Origin: Pseudonocardiales bacterium
GTDB taxonomy: Bacteria > Actinomycetota > Actinomycetes > Mycobacteriales > Pseudonocardiaceae
Assembly: GCA_019244165.1 (NCBI GenBank)
Contig: JAFATA010000031.1
Coordinates: forward strand, 1 to 64,000
Length of the DNA: 64,000 nucleotides
Reading direction: 5' to 3'
Below the pieces are notes generated by a model, which saw only the letters and a program-made list of their open reading frames with translations, had not been told where the DNA came from and made no database searches. Made by a program: the position numbers and the translations under genes. Numbering within the stretch: the stretch's first letter is position 1; every line of letters starts with the position of its first letter. Below, one piece after another: positions 1-7,663 of the stretch.

Positions 1-69
1 GTTGCGGGGCAGGATCTTCATGGCGGTACAGGAGACACAGCTAGCCTAGCCGCCCATCGGGGCCTGCTT

Positions 70-145
70 GAGCCGTGTGCGGTGACGAACCGCTCGCACG
101 GTTCTAAGGGGGGCGGGGCGCAGAAATGCGCTCCGCCTACCCGGC
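70..145 (+). mobile_element. 3' end of a group II intron (domains V and VI)
   Basis: Positions 70-104 fold as a group II domain V: 8-bp lower helix starting GAGCCGTG and closing CACGGTTC, a 2-nt CG bulge, then an upper helix with a GACGA loop. The AGC triad is present. After a 3-nt linker (TAA, 105-107), 108-142 fold as domain VI: an almost unbroken helix capped by GAAA (123-126), with a single unpaired A at 139 in the branch-point position three pairs above the base. The intron should end near 145, because homology to another locus (62573 onward) begins at 146. The rest of the intron, including any reverse transcriptase, lies left of the window. The domain V loop is a pentaloop rather than the usual GNRA, and one U-U mismatch is present. 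Confidence 0.85.
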
Positions 146-486
146 GAGGCAGCGCTCGCCGGGGGAGAGCCGTGTTCGCTGTGGCGGGTAGCTGCGGGCA
201 GCTGGTTGCCCTCAGCCTCCTCCAGTCCGCAGTGAGCGGCCCCGCCCCGCCGACACTGACCTCCCAGCTCAGCGCCGCCAGCCGTCCGCATCCCCCACAA
301 TGTTTCGCTCTCGTTCTTAGCGCTCCTCATCGCGTTACCACTCTGGCGGGGCGGTCTGCTCGCTGTGCTGCAGCCTGGAGACCGGGTGCGCCGACGCCTG
401 CAAGAAGCCCGCCGCCGGGGGCGGTACCGCGATCGCCATGACCTAGTCTGCGAGGACGCTGATCGTCCTAGCAGGCAGGAGCACCC
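146..486. other. Non-coding stretch homologous to 3' flank of the HNH gene copy at 62.6 kb
   Basis: No credible gene. From 146 to about 325 the sequence can be aligned with 62573-62735, including a shared start gaggcagcgc and later shared blocks such as tagctg, cgccgacac and cagcc, with small indels. The likely reading is that another DUF222-HNH copy lies just outside the left edge and that the group II intron sits in its 3' flank. The last 60 bases hold the promoter and ribosome site (gcaggag) of the isomerase gene at 487. Confidence 0.6.
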
Positions 487-1905
487 ATGGCACGCGTCGG
501 GCTGATGACGTTCTCCGATGGACGTGATTTCGTCCACGCCGGCATCGAGGCATTCACGCTGGAGGTCGAGGGCCGCATCGCCCAGGCGCTCGAGGCGGCC
601 GGGCACGAGGTCATCCGCGCGGCCGGGCCGATCTGGACCAACACGATGGCCACCACCGAGGCGCGCCGGGTCGCGGACGCGCGGTGTGACCTCACCATCT
701 TCAACTACCCGGTGTGGGCGTTCCCGCACTTCACGATGCTCGCCGCGCAGGCAACCCCGGGTCCGCTGCTGCTGTTCTCCAACATCGACCCCCAGTATCC
801 CGGGATGGTCGGCATGCTGGCGGCCGGCGGAGGACTGGACCAGATCGGCCGGTCCCACACCCGGGTGTGGGGCGATATGGCCGGCCCCGCCGTCCGAGAC
901 CGCGTCCTGGAGACGGTCCGCGCCGCCGCCGCGGTGTCCGCGCTGGCGGGCAGCACCTTCGGCCGGTTCGGTGGCCGTCCGATGGGGATGTACACCGCGG
1001 TGTCGGGTACTGACCAGTGGATGAGCACCTTCGGGGTGGACGTCGAGGAAATCGATCAATGGGAGATCGTGCGGCGCGCGGGGGCGATCGAGCAGTCACG
1101 GGTGAGCGCCGGGCGGAAATGGCTGGAGGCCCACGCGGCCGGGGTGCACTACGACGGCAAGGCGCTGACCCCCGAACTGCTCGAACGCCAGATCCGCTCC
1201 TACCACGCGGTGCGGGAACTGATCGAGGAGTGGAACCTCGACTTCTGCGGGATCAAGGGCCAACCCGAGCTGACCACGCACTTCACCACGATGGACATCA
1301 CGGAGGCGTTCCTCAACGACCCCTACGACTGGGAGGGCCCCAAGCAAACCCACGTGTGCGCCACCGAGGCCGACATGGACGGTGCGCTCACCATGCAGCT
1401 GCTCAAGGGACTGGCCGGCACGCCGGTGCTCTTCGCCGACGTGCGGCACTACCACGCCGACCGCGACATCTGGGATCTGTGCAACTCCGGGCAACACGCC
1501 ACCTGGTTCGCCGCGCGCAGTGCGGACCCGGCGGAGAACCTCCGCGCAGTGAACTTCTACCCGGAAGTCTTCTACTTCCCCGCTGGCGGCGCCTCGGTGT
1601 CGTTCTTCGCCGCGCCCAGCCCCGCCACCTTCGCCCGGCTGACCCGGCTCGAGGGCAGGTACCGGATGCACGTGGCCCGCGGCGCCTTCGAGTCCTATGA
1701 CCCCGCCACCAACGAAGCCCTGGCCCGGCAGTCGACGTTTGAGTGGCCGCACGCGTTCGCCCGGCTGGAGCTCACCCCGGAGGAGTTCCTGTCCACGTTC
1801 GGGGCCAACCACATCCACGCGGCACCCGGCGAGCACGTCGCCGAACTGCGCGCGGTGTGCCGGATGCTCGACATCGAGTGGGCCGGGATGGGCGAGGTTC
1901 GGTGA
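487..1905 (+). CDS. L-fucose/D-arabinose isomerase family protein
   Basis: A 472-residue protein of the FucI/AraA isomerase fold, which converts an aldose to a ketose with a divalent metal. Its C-terminal stretch NHIHAAPGEH matches the histidine-containing metal/substrate segment that ends FucI-type enzymes, and the length fits the shorter actinobacterial members rather than the 590-residue E. coli FucI. The start is ATG at 487 with AGGAG five bases upstream. It overlaps the next gene by 4 nt (GTGA), so the kinase is translationally coupled. With an FGGY kinase and a GH172 hydrolase following, D-arabinose to D-ribulose is the reaction that best fits. L-fucose or L-arabinose remain possible. 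Confidence 0.8.
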   Translation: MARVGLMTFSDGRDFVHAGIEAFTLEVEGRIAQALEAAGHEVIRAAGPIWTNTMATTEARRVADARCDLTIFNYPVWAFPHFTMLAAQATPGPLLLFSNIDPQYPGMVGMLAAGGGLDQIGRSHTRVWGDMAGPAVRDRVLETVRAAAAVSALAGSTFGRFGGRPMGMYTAVSGTDQWMSTFGVDVEEIDQWEIVRRAGAIEQSRVSAGRKWLEAHAAGVHYDGKALTPELLERQIRSYHAVRELIEEWNLDFCGIKGQPELTTHFTTMDITEAFLNDPYDWEGPKQTHVCATEADMDGALTMQLLKGLAGTPVLFADVRHYHADRDIWDLCNSGQHATWFAARSADPAENLRAVNFYPEVFYFPAGGASVSFFAAPSPATFARLTRLEGRYRMHVARGAFESYDPATNEALARQSTFEWPHAFARLELTPEEFLSTFGANHIHAAPGEHVAELRAVCRMLDIEWAGMGEVR

Positions 1906-3425
1906 GTTCCCTGCTGCTCGGGGTCGACATCGGCACCGCCAGCTCCAAGGGCGTGCTGGTCCACGCCGACGGCACGGTCGTGGCGAGGGCGACCCGGGCC
2001 CACGAGGTGTCCATGCCACGCCCCGGCTGGGTGGAACACGACGCGCAGGCGGTGTGGTGGGCGGACTTCACGGCGATCAGCCAGGAGCTGACGGCGAAGG
2101 CGCGGGAACCCCTCGCCGCACTCGGCGTCAGCGGCCTGGGTCCCTGTCTGCTCCCGGTGGACCGCCAGGATCGGCCCCTGCGGCCGGCGATCCTCTACGG
2201 CGTGGACACCCGCGCCCGCATCGAGATCGACGAGCTGACCCAGGCGCTGGGCAAGCAGACCATCCTCGATCGCTGCGGGTCGATCCTCACCTCGCAAGCA
2301 GTCGGGCCCAAGCTGGCGTGGCTGCGCGCGAACGAACCCGACACCTGGGCAGCCACCCGCCGTTTCCTGATGGCCAGCAGCTTCGTGGTGCACCGGCTCA
2401 CCGGCAGCTACGTCCTCGATCATCACTCGGCGAGCCAGTGCACTCCGCTGTATGACCCGATCGAGCACCGCTGGATCGGGGAGTGGGCCGAGCTCATCGC
2501 CCCCGGCCTCGAGCTGCCGCAGCTGTGCTGGCCCTCGGAGGTGGTCGGGCAGGTGCAGGCCAGCGCCGCCGAGCAGACCGGCATTCCGGCGGGCACGCCG
2601 GTGGTGGCGGGCACGATCGACGCCTGGGCGGAGGCCACCAGCGTCGGCGTCACGGCACCCGGCGACGTCATGGTGATGTACGGCACGACCATGTTCCTCA
2701 TCGAGGTGCTCGACCGTCCGCGCCGGAGCCCGGATCTGTGGGGCACCGTGGGCGCCTTTCCCGGCACCTACAACTTCGCGGCCGGCATGGCGACCTCGGG
2801 CGCGATCACCGAATGGATCCGCAAGCTGACCGGGCAACCCTCGTTCGACCCGCTCGTCGCGGCAGCCCAGCAGTCGCCGCCGGGCTCGCACGGCCTGCTC
2901 ATGTTGCCCTACTTCGCCGGTGAGCGGACGCCGCTGTTCGACCCGGACGCCCGCGGCGTGCTCATCGGCCTGACCCTGCGGCACAACCGGGGAGACCTCT
3001 ACCGGGCGGCCTTGGAGGCAACCGCCTACGGAGTACGGCACAACCTCCACGCGATGCGCGAGGCCGGCGGGCAGCACCGTCGCCTGGTCGCGGTGGGCGG
3101 CGGCACCAAGGGCGGGCTGTGGATGCAGATCGTCTCCGACGTCCTGAACGCCCCCCAGCAGCTGCCCCGCCAGACGATGGGCGCGTGCCTGGGCGACGCG
3201 CTGCTCGCCGCCCTGGGGGTCGGGCAGTCACCGGAGCTGACCCAGTGGAACCCCATCGCGGCCACCACCGAGCCGCGCCCGGAGGCTGCGCAGGCCTATG
3301 AGCGCTGCTACGCCCTGTACCGGGAGCTGTACCCGAGCACCGTGCAGATCGCCCACGCGCTCGCCCGCGAGCAGCACCTCCACCGCACGCCGGAGGGGGC
3401 CACCACACCGCCACCGACCCCCTAG
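1902..3425 (+). CDS. FGGY-family carbohydrate kinase
   Basis: A 507-residue kinase of the xylulokinase/ribulokinase family. The N-terminal phosphate-binding motif GVDIGTASSKGVLV is present, and the C-terminal ATP-binding half has the usual VAVGGGTKGGLWMQ motif near residue 390. The GTG start at 1902 overlaps the stop of the isomerase gene, so the coding region is shorter than the longest open frame. In this operon the natural substrate is the ketose made by the isomerase, so D-ribulose (giving D-ribulose 5-phosphate) is the first candidate. The family alone does not settle the substrate. Confidence 0.85.
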   Translation: MSSLLLGVDIGTASSKGVLVHADGTVVARATRAHEVSMPRPGWVEHDAQAVWWADFTAISQELTAKAREPLAALGVSGLGPCLLPVDRQDRPLRPAILYGVDTRARIEIDELTQALGKQTILDRCGSILTSQAVGPKLAWLRANEPDTWAATRRFLMASSFVVHRLTGSYVLDHHSASQCTPLYDPIEHRWIGEWAELIAPGLELPQLCWPSEVVGQVQASAAEQTGIPAGTPVVAGTIDAWAEATSVGVTAPGDVMVMYGTTMFLIEVLDRPRRSPDLWGTVGAFPGTYNFAAGMATSGAITEWIRKLTGQPSFDPLVAAAQQSPPGSHGLLMLPYFAGERTPLFDPDARGVLIGLTLRHNRGDLYRAALEATAYGVRHNLHAMREAGGQHRRLVAVGGGTKGGLWMQIVSDVLNAPQQLPRQTMGACLGDALLAALGVGQSPELTQWNPIAATTEPRPEAAQAYERCYALYRELYPSTVQIAHALAREQHLHRTPEGATTPPPTP

Positions 3426-3438
3426 GAGGGAGTACCGC

Positions 3439-4524
3439 ATGACCGTCCATTACGGTCCGTATGGTTCAAGCCTGAGAGACCTGCCGCGGCTGCGCAGCAC
3501 CCGTCGGCGCCGCGCATCCAGCTGGGACCGCACGGGCGGTAACGACGACCGCCTCACCCTCGCCCCGGGGCACACCGCCACCCTCGCGGAGATCGAGGGA
3601 GCCGGCAGCATCAACCACATCTGGGTGACCGTCGCCAACGAACGGATGGTCCGCGACCCGTGGATGGCCGAACCCGACTACCTGCGCCGGCTCGTGCTCC
3701 GTGCCTACTGGGATGGTGAGACGCACCCCAGCGTCGCCGTACCCCTGGGTGATTTCTTCGGCGTCGGGCACGGCCGTACCACCAACTTCGTCTCCGCCCC
3801 GCTGCAGATGAGCCCCGAGGACGGCAAGGGGTTCAACTGCTTTTTTCACATGCCCTTCGGTGCGGGCGCACGGCTGGAGATCACCAGCGAGCTGACCCAG
3901 GAGACGGTGTTTTTCTACTACTACATCGATTACGAGGAGCTCGATGAGCTCGAAGACGGTATTGGGCGCTTCCATGCCCAGTGGCGCCGCAGCAACCCCT
4001 GCCCGGGAGCGGAGCAGGCGTCGGAGAGCAACTCCGAGTTCCTGCTGACCGGAACGAATCTCGACGGGACAGCCAACTACACCATCCTGGACGCGACGGG
4101 CCGCGGCCACTACGTCGGGTGCGTGCTCAACATCCATAACCTCCGCGACACCACGGAGTGGAACTGGTACGGGGAGGGCGATGACATGATTTTCATCGAC
4201 GGCGAGGCATGGCCGCCCACCCTCCACGGTACCGGCACCGAGGACTATTTCAACACCGCGTGGTGCCCCACGCAGACCTACTGCGCACCGTATCACGGCA
4301 TCACGCTGCCCGGCGGCGATAACTGGAGCGGGCACATCAGCCTGTACCGTTTCCACATCGAGGATCCCGTACCATTTGAGCGATCCATCCGGGTCAGCAT
4401 CGAACACGGCCATGCGAACAAACGCAGCGATGACTACTCTTCCGTGGCCTACTGGTACCAGGCCGAGCCCCATATGCCCTTCGATCTCGATCCCGTCGAA
4501 TGGCGTGTCCCGCGGGCACGGTGA
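3439..4524 (+). CDS. GH172 family (DUF2961) glycoside hydrolase
   Basis: A 361-residue DUF2961 protein, now classed as glycoside hydrolase family 172. Known members act on fructofuranose dianhydrides or as exo-D-arabinofuranosidases on mycobacterial arabinan. The conserved GTGTEDYFNTAW segment (around residues 265-276) contains the acidic pair of the active site, and the early SINHIWVT motif is typical. There is no signal peptide, so it probably works in the cytoplasm on imported oligosaccharides. A strong ribosome site (aggaggg) ends eight bases before the ATG at 3439. It lies 13 nt after the kinase gene and closes the operon. Confidence 0.82.
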   Translation: MTVHYGPYGSSLRDLPRLRSTRRRRASSWDRTGGNDDRLTLAPGHTATLAEIEGAGSINHIWVTVANERMVRDPWMAEPDYLRRLVLRAYWDGETHPSVAVPLGDFFGVGHGRTTNFVSAPLQMSPEDGKGFNCFFHMPFGAGARLEITSELTQETVFFYYYIDYEELDELEDGIGRFHAQWRRSNPCPGAEQASESNSEFLLTGTNLDGTANYTILDATGRGHYVGCVLNIHNLRDTTEWNWYGEGDDMIFIDGEAWPPTLHGTGTEDYFNTAWCPTQTYCAPYHGITLPGGDNWSGHISLYRFHIEDPVPFERSIRVSIEHGHANKRSDDYSSVAYWYQAEPHMPFDLDPVEWRVPRAR

Positions 4525-4544
4525 CCTTAGCGGCTACTTTCGCG

Positions 4545-4565
4545 ACCTGCGCGATCGCGGCAGGT
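4545..4565. terminator. Possible hairpin between converging genes
   Basis: Six-base arms ACCTGC (4545-4550) and GCAGGT (4560-4565) enclose a 9-nt loop that is itself GC-rich. It sits between the stop of the GH172 gene and the stop of the converging permease gene. There is no T-tract, so this is only a suggestion of a terminator. Confidence 0.3.
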
Positions 4566-4624
4566 GCGGCGTCGAACCCGGTCACCTGCTCGAGCCTGGC
4601 GCGTTGTGACCGCCATCCCTCACG

Positions 4625-5896
4625 TTAGCGGGGGGCGGTAGTGAAGTGGCGCTGGCAGTGATCGGAGCAGAAGTAATAGCTCTGCCCGCCGTGTACGGCG
4701 GTGGCCGGCGCCAGTGCCTTGTCCACCTGCATGCCGCACACCGGGTCCTTGGCGTAGCCGGTACTGCCGCCGAAGCGATCCCGGTTGCGGTAGAGCCAGT
4801 ACAGGGCGGCGAAGGTGATCAGGGCGATGATGTTGAGGATGGTCGTGTGGTCCCAGCGCACGCCCTCGGCGGCCACCAGCTGTGGGTGGGTGGTGGGCAC
4901 CAGACCGACGGCTCTGAACAGGTATTCCACTGTGAGGCCGGCGACGCTCATCACGGCCCAGAACACTGCGAGCAGCCGCAGGGTGAGCGGGGTGCCGTAG
5001 TAGCGGCGGTAGATCAATAGCAGCGGCAGTGTGATCAGGTCGGCGAACACGAAGGAGATCACTCCACCGAAGCTGATGCCTCCGACCCACAGCGCCGCGG
5101 CCAGCGGAACGTTCCCGATCGAGCAGACGAAGGCGATGATCGCCAGCAGCGGGCCTAGCGCCACGTTCTCCACGCTGGAGGCGACACCGTGGCCGGTGAG
5201 AAACAGCGACTGCCACACCCAGACCGGTACCAGCACGGAGGCGAACCCGGCGACCAGAAATCCGATCACCATCTCCTTGCGGAGCATGGTCAGATCGCTG
5301 ATCGTGTAGCCGGCAGCGTCCGACCAGCCAGCCCAGCTGCGGATCCGCTCCCTGGCGGGGTGCCGCCCCGGCTCGTCCAGTCCCTCGGTGTCCCTGTTCT
5401 CCAGGTGGTGGGCGTGCCGGCCGGTCTCACCTGGTCCGGCATGAAGCCGGGCGCGAGCGCCCTCGATCCAGCTGCGGGGGAGCACCCGGGGAAGCACCAC
5501 GGCAAGCAAGATGATCATGATGGTGCCGCCGAGGAACTCGGCTAGGGCGAATTGCCAGCCCAGCAGCAGCCACAGCACGATACCCAGCTCCACCACGAGG
5601 TTGGTGGAGGCGAACATGAACACCATCGCGGAGGTGAAGTCCGCGCCTCGGGCAAACAACGACTTACCCAACGCCGCCGCGGCATAGGAGCACGACGAGG
5701 ACACCATCCCCAGCAATCCCGCCTTGCCGACGGTGGCCGGCCGGTGATCGCCCAGGACGCGCTGCATCTGGCCGCGGGAGACGAAGGCTTGCACCGCTCC
5801 CGAGAGCCCGAAGCCAAGGACAAGAGCCCAGAGGGTCACCCAGAACATCGAGAAGCCCTCGTAAAGGCTGTCCCTGATGGCGCTCAGCACGCTCAT
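4625..5896 (-). CDS. ArsP/DUF318-type permease with C-terminal YHS metal domain
   Basis: A 423-residue integral membrane protein of the PF03773 permease family (about eight membrane segments), with the SSSCSYAAAALGKSLF motif typical of these proteins in the first half and SIGNVPLAAALW in the second. A His-rich cytoplasmic linker lies near residues 153-175. The last 45 residues form a YHS domain (KDPVCGM near 380, then YYFCSDHCQRHF), a small Cys-rich domain also found on copper and heavy-metal pumps. The best guess is export of a metal, metalloid or organometal species. The promoter contains a CsoR-like operator, which supports metal control. It converges with the sugar operon. Confidence 0.8.
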   Translation of the reverse strand: MSVLSAIRDSLYEGFSMFWVTLWALVLGFGLSGAVQAFVSRGQMQRVLGDHRPATVGKAGLLGMVSSSCSYAAAALGKSLFARGADFTSAMVFMFASTNLVVELGIVLWLLLGWQFALAEFLGGTIMIILLAVVLPRVLPRSWIEGARARLHAGPGETGRHAHHLENRDTEGLDEPGRHPARERIRSWAGWSDAAGYTISDLTMLRKEMVIGFLVAGFASVLVPVWVWQSLFLTGHGVASSVENVALGPLLAIIAFVCSIGNVPLAAALWVGGISFGGVISFVFADLITLPLLLIYRRYYGTPLTLRLLAVFWAVMSVAGLTVEYLFRAVGLVPTTHPQLVAAEGVRWDHTTILNIIALITFAALYWLYRNRDRFGGSTGYAKDPVCGMQVDKALAPATAVHGGQSYYFCSDHCQRHFTTAPR

Positions 5897-5926
5897 CGCT
5901 GCTCCCTCCTCCAGGCCTTCCGATCG

Positions 5927-5956
5927 ATTATACCCTTTACCCCTACCGGGTATAAA
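5927..5956 (-). promoter_or_regulatory. Promoter with CsoR-like operator in the -35/-10 spacer
   Basis: Read on the minus strand, 5932-5927 is a perfect -10 box TATAAT and 5956-5951 is TTTATA as a poor -35, separated by 18 nt. The spacer carries the inverted repeat TACCC-N5-GGGTA (5938-5952). G/C-tract palindromes of this form in a long spacer are typical of CsoR/RcnR-family or MerR-family metal sensors. It lies about 31 nt upstream of the permease ATG. No regulator gene is adjacent. Confidence 0.55.
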
Positions 5957-5991
5957 GTGAGCGACCGGAGATGGTTGCCAGGAGCGGTAGA

Positions 5992-6237
5992 TCAGCCAGC
6001 GAAAAAGCGCTTTTTGATGGCAGTCAAGGTGCGCAGGTCGTCGAGGTCGAGCGTGTCGATGTCGATTTCCCTTCCACTCGCCTGCTCGATGACAAAGATG
6101 AACTCGACGAACGACAGCGAGTCGACGAGACGAGTTTCGATGAGGTCCTCGTCCACGCCAATGTCCTGGCGGTCCGTGTGCTTGGCGAGGACCCAGTCCC
6201 TCACCTCGTCAACCGGTGGCACAGTCTGCTGATCCAT
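5992..6237 (-). CDS. Acyl carrier protein
   Basis: An 81-residue acidic protein with the phosphopantetheine attachment motif DSLSFVEF, in which the first Ser (about residue 40) carries the prosthetic group. The four-helix ACP length and acidic composition fit. It is the last gene of a minus-strand set and lies 9 nt after a gene for an AcpS-type phosphopantetheinyl transferase, its likely activator. It is a discrete ACP for a small dedicated pathway rather than the fatty-acid ACP, judging by its neighbours. Confidence 0.88.
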   Translation of the reverse strand: MDQQTVPPVDEVRDWVLAKHTDRQDIGVDEDLIETRLVDSLSFVEFIFVIEQASGREIDIDTLDLDDLRTLTAIKKRFFAG

Positions 6238-6246
6238 GGGGACTCC

Positions 6247-6630
6247 TCACTCCGTAGTGGTTGCGGCGACGGCGACCGCGTAGGCACCGTCGTGAGAAAT
6301 GCTCACTGATATCTCGGAACGGATTCCCGCGGCCCGGGCAAGCTTCGCGGCCACCCCGTCGAGGCAAACAACTGGCCACGTTCCCGACGGCCTCTCAACG
6401 CGGATGGACCGCCAGGGAACGACGGCAGCCTGACAGCGGAACAGCTTAAACACCGCTTCTTTGGCAGCCAGGCGGCCGGCGACGGAGGGCACATCGAGAC
6501 GGCCGCCCCGCGTGCACTCCGAAATTTCGTCCGGGTGCAGCATCCGCGCGAGTACCGATCGGTTGTCAGGTTCGAGCAGAGCCTGAGCGCGAGAGAGCGG
6601 GACGAGGTCGACGCCTATGCGGAGAGACAT
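6247..6630 (-). CDS. AcpS-type holo-ACP synthase
   Basis: A 127-residue 4'-phosphopantetheinyl transferase of the AcpS group. The N-terminal IGVDLVPL and the central RLAAKEAVFKLF carry the metal-binding Asp and Glu of the family, and SISHDGAYAVAVA closes the fold. It should convert the neighbouring ACP from apo to holo form using coenzyme A. Its first 65 nt overlap the end of the diiron oxygenase gene in another frame. The start is fixed by the IGVDL motif, so the overlap is either real or the oxygenase C-terminus has been extended by a late frameshift. Confidence 0.85.
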   Translation of the reverse strand: MSLRIGVDLVPLSRAQALLEPDNRSVLARMLHPDEISECTRGGRLDVPSVAGRLAAKEAVFKLFRCQAAVVPWRSIRVERPSGTWPVVCLDGVAAKLARAAGIRSEISVSISHDGAYAVAVAATTTE

Positions 6631-7507
6631 GATCCTTATCGCCTAAAATCCCATTCTTGGCGAGGAACGAGAGCGTCTTGCGGAAGACCCGTTGCTCGAA
6701 CTCGGGTCGACGGGGACCCTCCAGGAGCCTCCTGCGGACCTCAAGCGGCTTGCCGACACCCGCGTCTCGGTAGGCTTGCGGATTGAACAGGCTCTCGAAG
6801 CTGAAGCTCATGTAGCGCTTCAGGTAGTCGCCGACCTGTGCCAGCTCCTCGCCCGTCGCCTGGCTGCGGAAGTCCTCGAAAAGCGTTCGGACGAGCTCGC
6901 GACCGAACGCGATATGGCGGGACTCGTCCTGGTGGTGGATGCGGTTGATCTGTCGGATGGTGTCGTGCAGATCTTTATCGAGGGCCATCTGTGAGTTGAA
7001 GTGGTCCACGAGCTCCTCGAAGATCAGAATACGGGCGAAGACGAGGAGGCTTTCCGCATTGGGGGGCAGGATCGTCTCGGCTCCGCCTCTGGGCTGCTTG
7101 TAGATTTTGGCCCCATACCGGAGGCAAAACTCCGCGAAGAACCACATGTGCTCGTTCTCCTCACCAATGAAATGATGGAAGAACCGGGACGGAACGGCGA
7201 ACTCCGCCGTGTGGATGCGCTTGGTGACCTCAATCAGCAGTTCGCGGATTCCGTGGACGTTGAGGCTGTAAAAGTTGATGCTCTCATACCGGGACAGCAC
7301 GCGCAGCTGCTCTTGCGTCAGCTCCTCGGCGATGTCCGTGCCGTAGGTAGTTGTGAGTGTGGGACTCATCCACCACATATCTCCCGGCAGCTCGTCCGGC
7401 CACTCGAACATCCTGTACGGATTGTAGTAGTTCTCGACAGACATCGAGCTCAGGCGATCGAGTACCTCCTGGAAGCGCACATCTGGCTTCGTCATCGCTG
7501 GTGTCAT
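6566..7507 (-). CDS. AurF-like diiron oxygenase family protein
   Basis: A 313-residue protein resembling the AurF/p-aminobenzoate N-oxygenase family. The helical core shows carboxylate and histidine ligands in the expected order: GEENEHMWF, then FEELVDHFN, then HHQDESRHIAFG. Such enzymes oxidise amines or C-H bonds, sometimes on carrier-bound substrates, which suits the ACP encoded downstream. The substrate is unknown. The last 25 residues are Arg/Pro/Ser-rich and unlike the family; they come from the stretch that overlaps the AcpS gene. This is probably the first gene of the ACP operon, with a 156-nt gap to the PLP-enzyme gene upstream. Confidence 0.75.
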   Translation of the reverse strand: MTPAMTKPDVRFQEVLDRLSSMSVENYYNPYRMFEWPDELPGDMWWMSPTLTTTYGTDIAEELTQEQLRVLSRYESINFYSLNVHGIRELLIEVTKRIHTAEFAVPSRFFHHFIGEENEHMWFFAEFCLRYGAKIYKQPRGGAETILPPNAESLLVFARILIFEELVDHFNSQMALDKDLHDTIRQINRIHHQDESRHIAFGRELVRTLFEDFRSQATGEELAQVGDYLKRYMSFSFESLFNPQAYRDAGVGKPLEVRRRLLEGPRRPEFEQRVFRKTLSFLAKNGILGDKDHVSPHRRRPRPALSRSGSART

Positions 7508-7625
7508 CGGTCAATCTCCTGACAGCCCGGTCAGCCAGTAACAACCGGAAGACGACAAGCAACCCCCGGTACGGACGCCGCGGCGGCCACTCAATCGGGT
7601 GAACTTGTGCGATGGGCTAGTCGGA

Positions 7626-7655
7626 GACATCGGCTGACATCGGCTGACATCGGCT
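7626..7655. repeat. Three tandem copies of a 10-bp unit
   Basis: gacatcggct occurs three times head to tail at 7626, 7636 and 7646. The array lies in the 156-nt gap before the diiron oxygenase gene, about 120 nt upstream of its start. One-helical-turn spacing would place three identical sites on the same face of DNA, which is a possible activator array. Slippage is the simpler alternative. Confidence 0.8.
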
Positions 7656-7663
7656 AGCATTAG

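Noticed and set aside
1-21. Possible minus-strand gene start (reads MKILPRN leftward)
   Set aside because: No ribosome site and only seven codons are in the window. The group II intron end at 70-145 makes intron sequence a better reading of this edge.
46-1059. Long minus-strand frame opposite the isomerase gene
   Set aside because: High-GC shadow frame with Arg/His/Gly-rich composition and no family motif. The same holds for other long opposite-strand frames, for example 47350-48735 over gcvP and 1096-3077 over the sugar operon.
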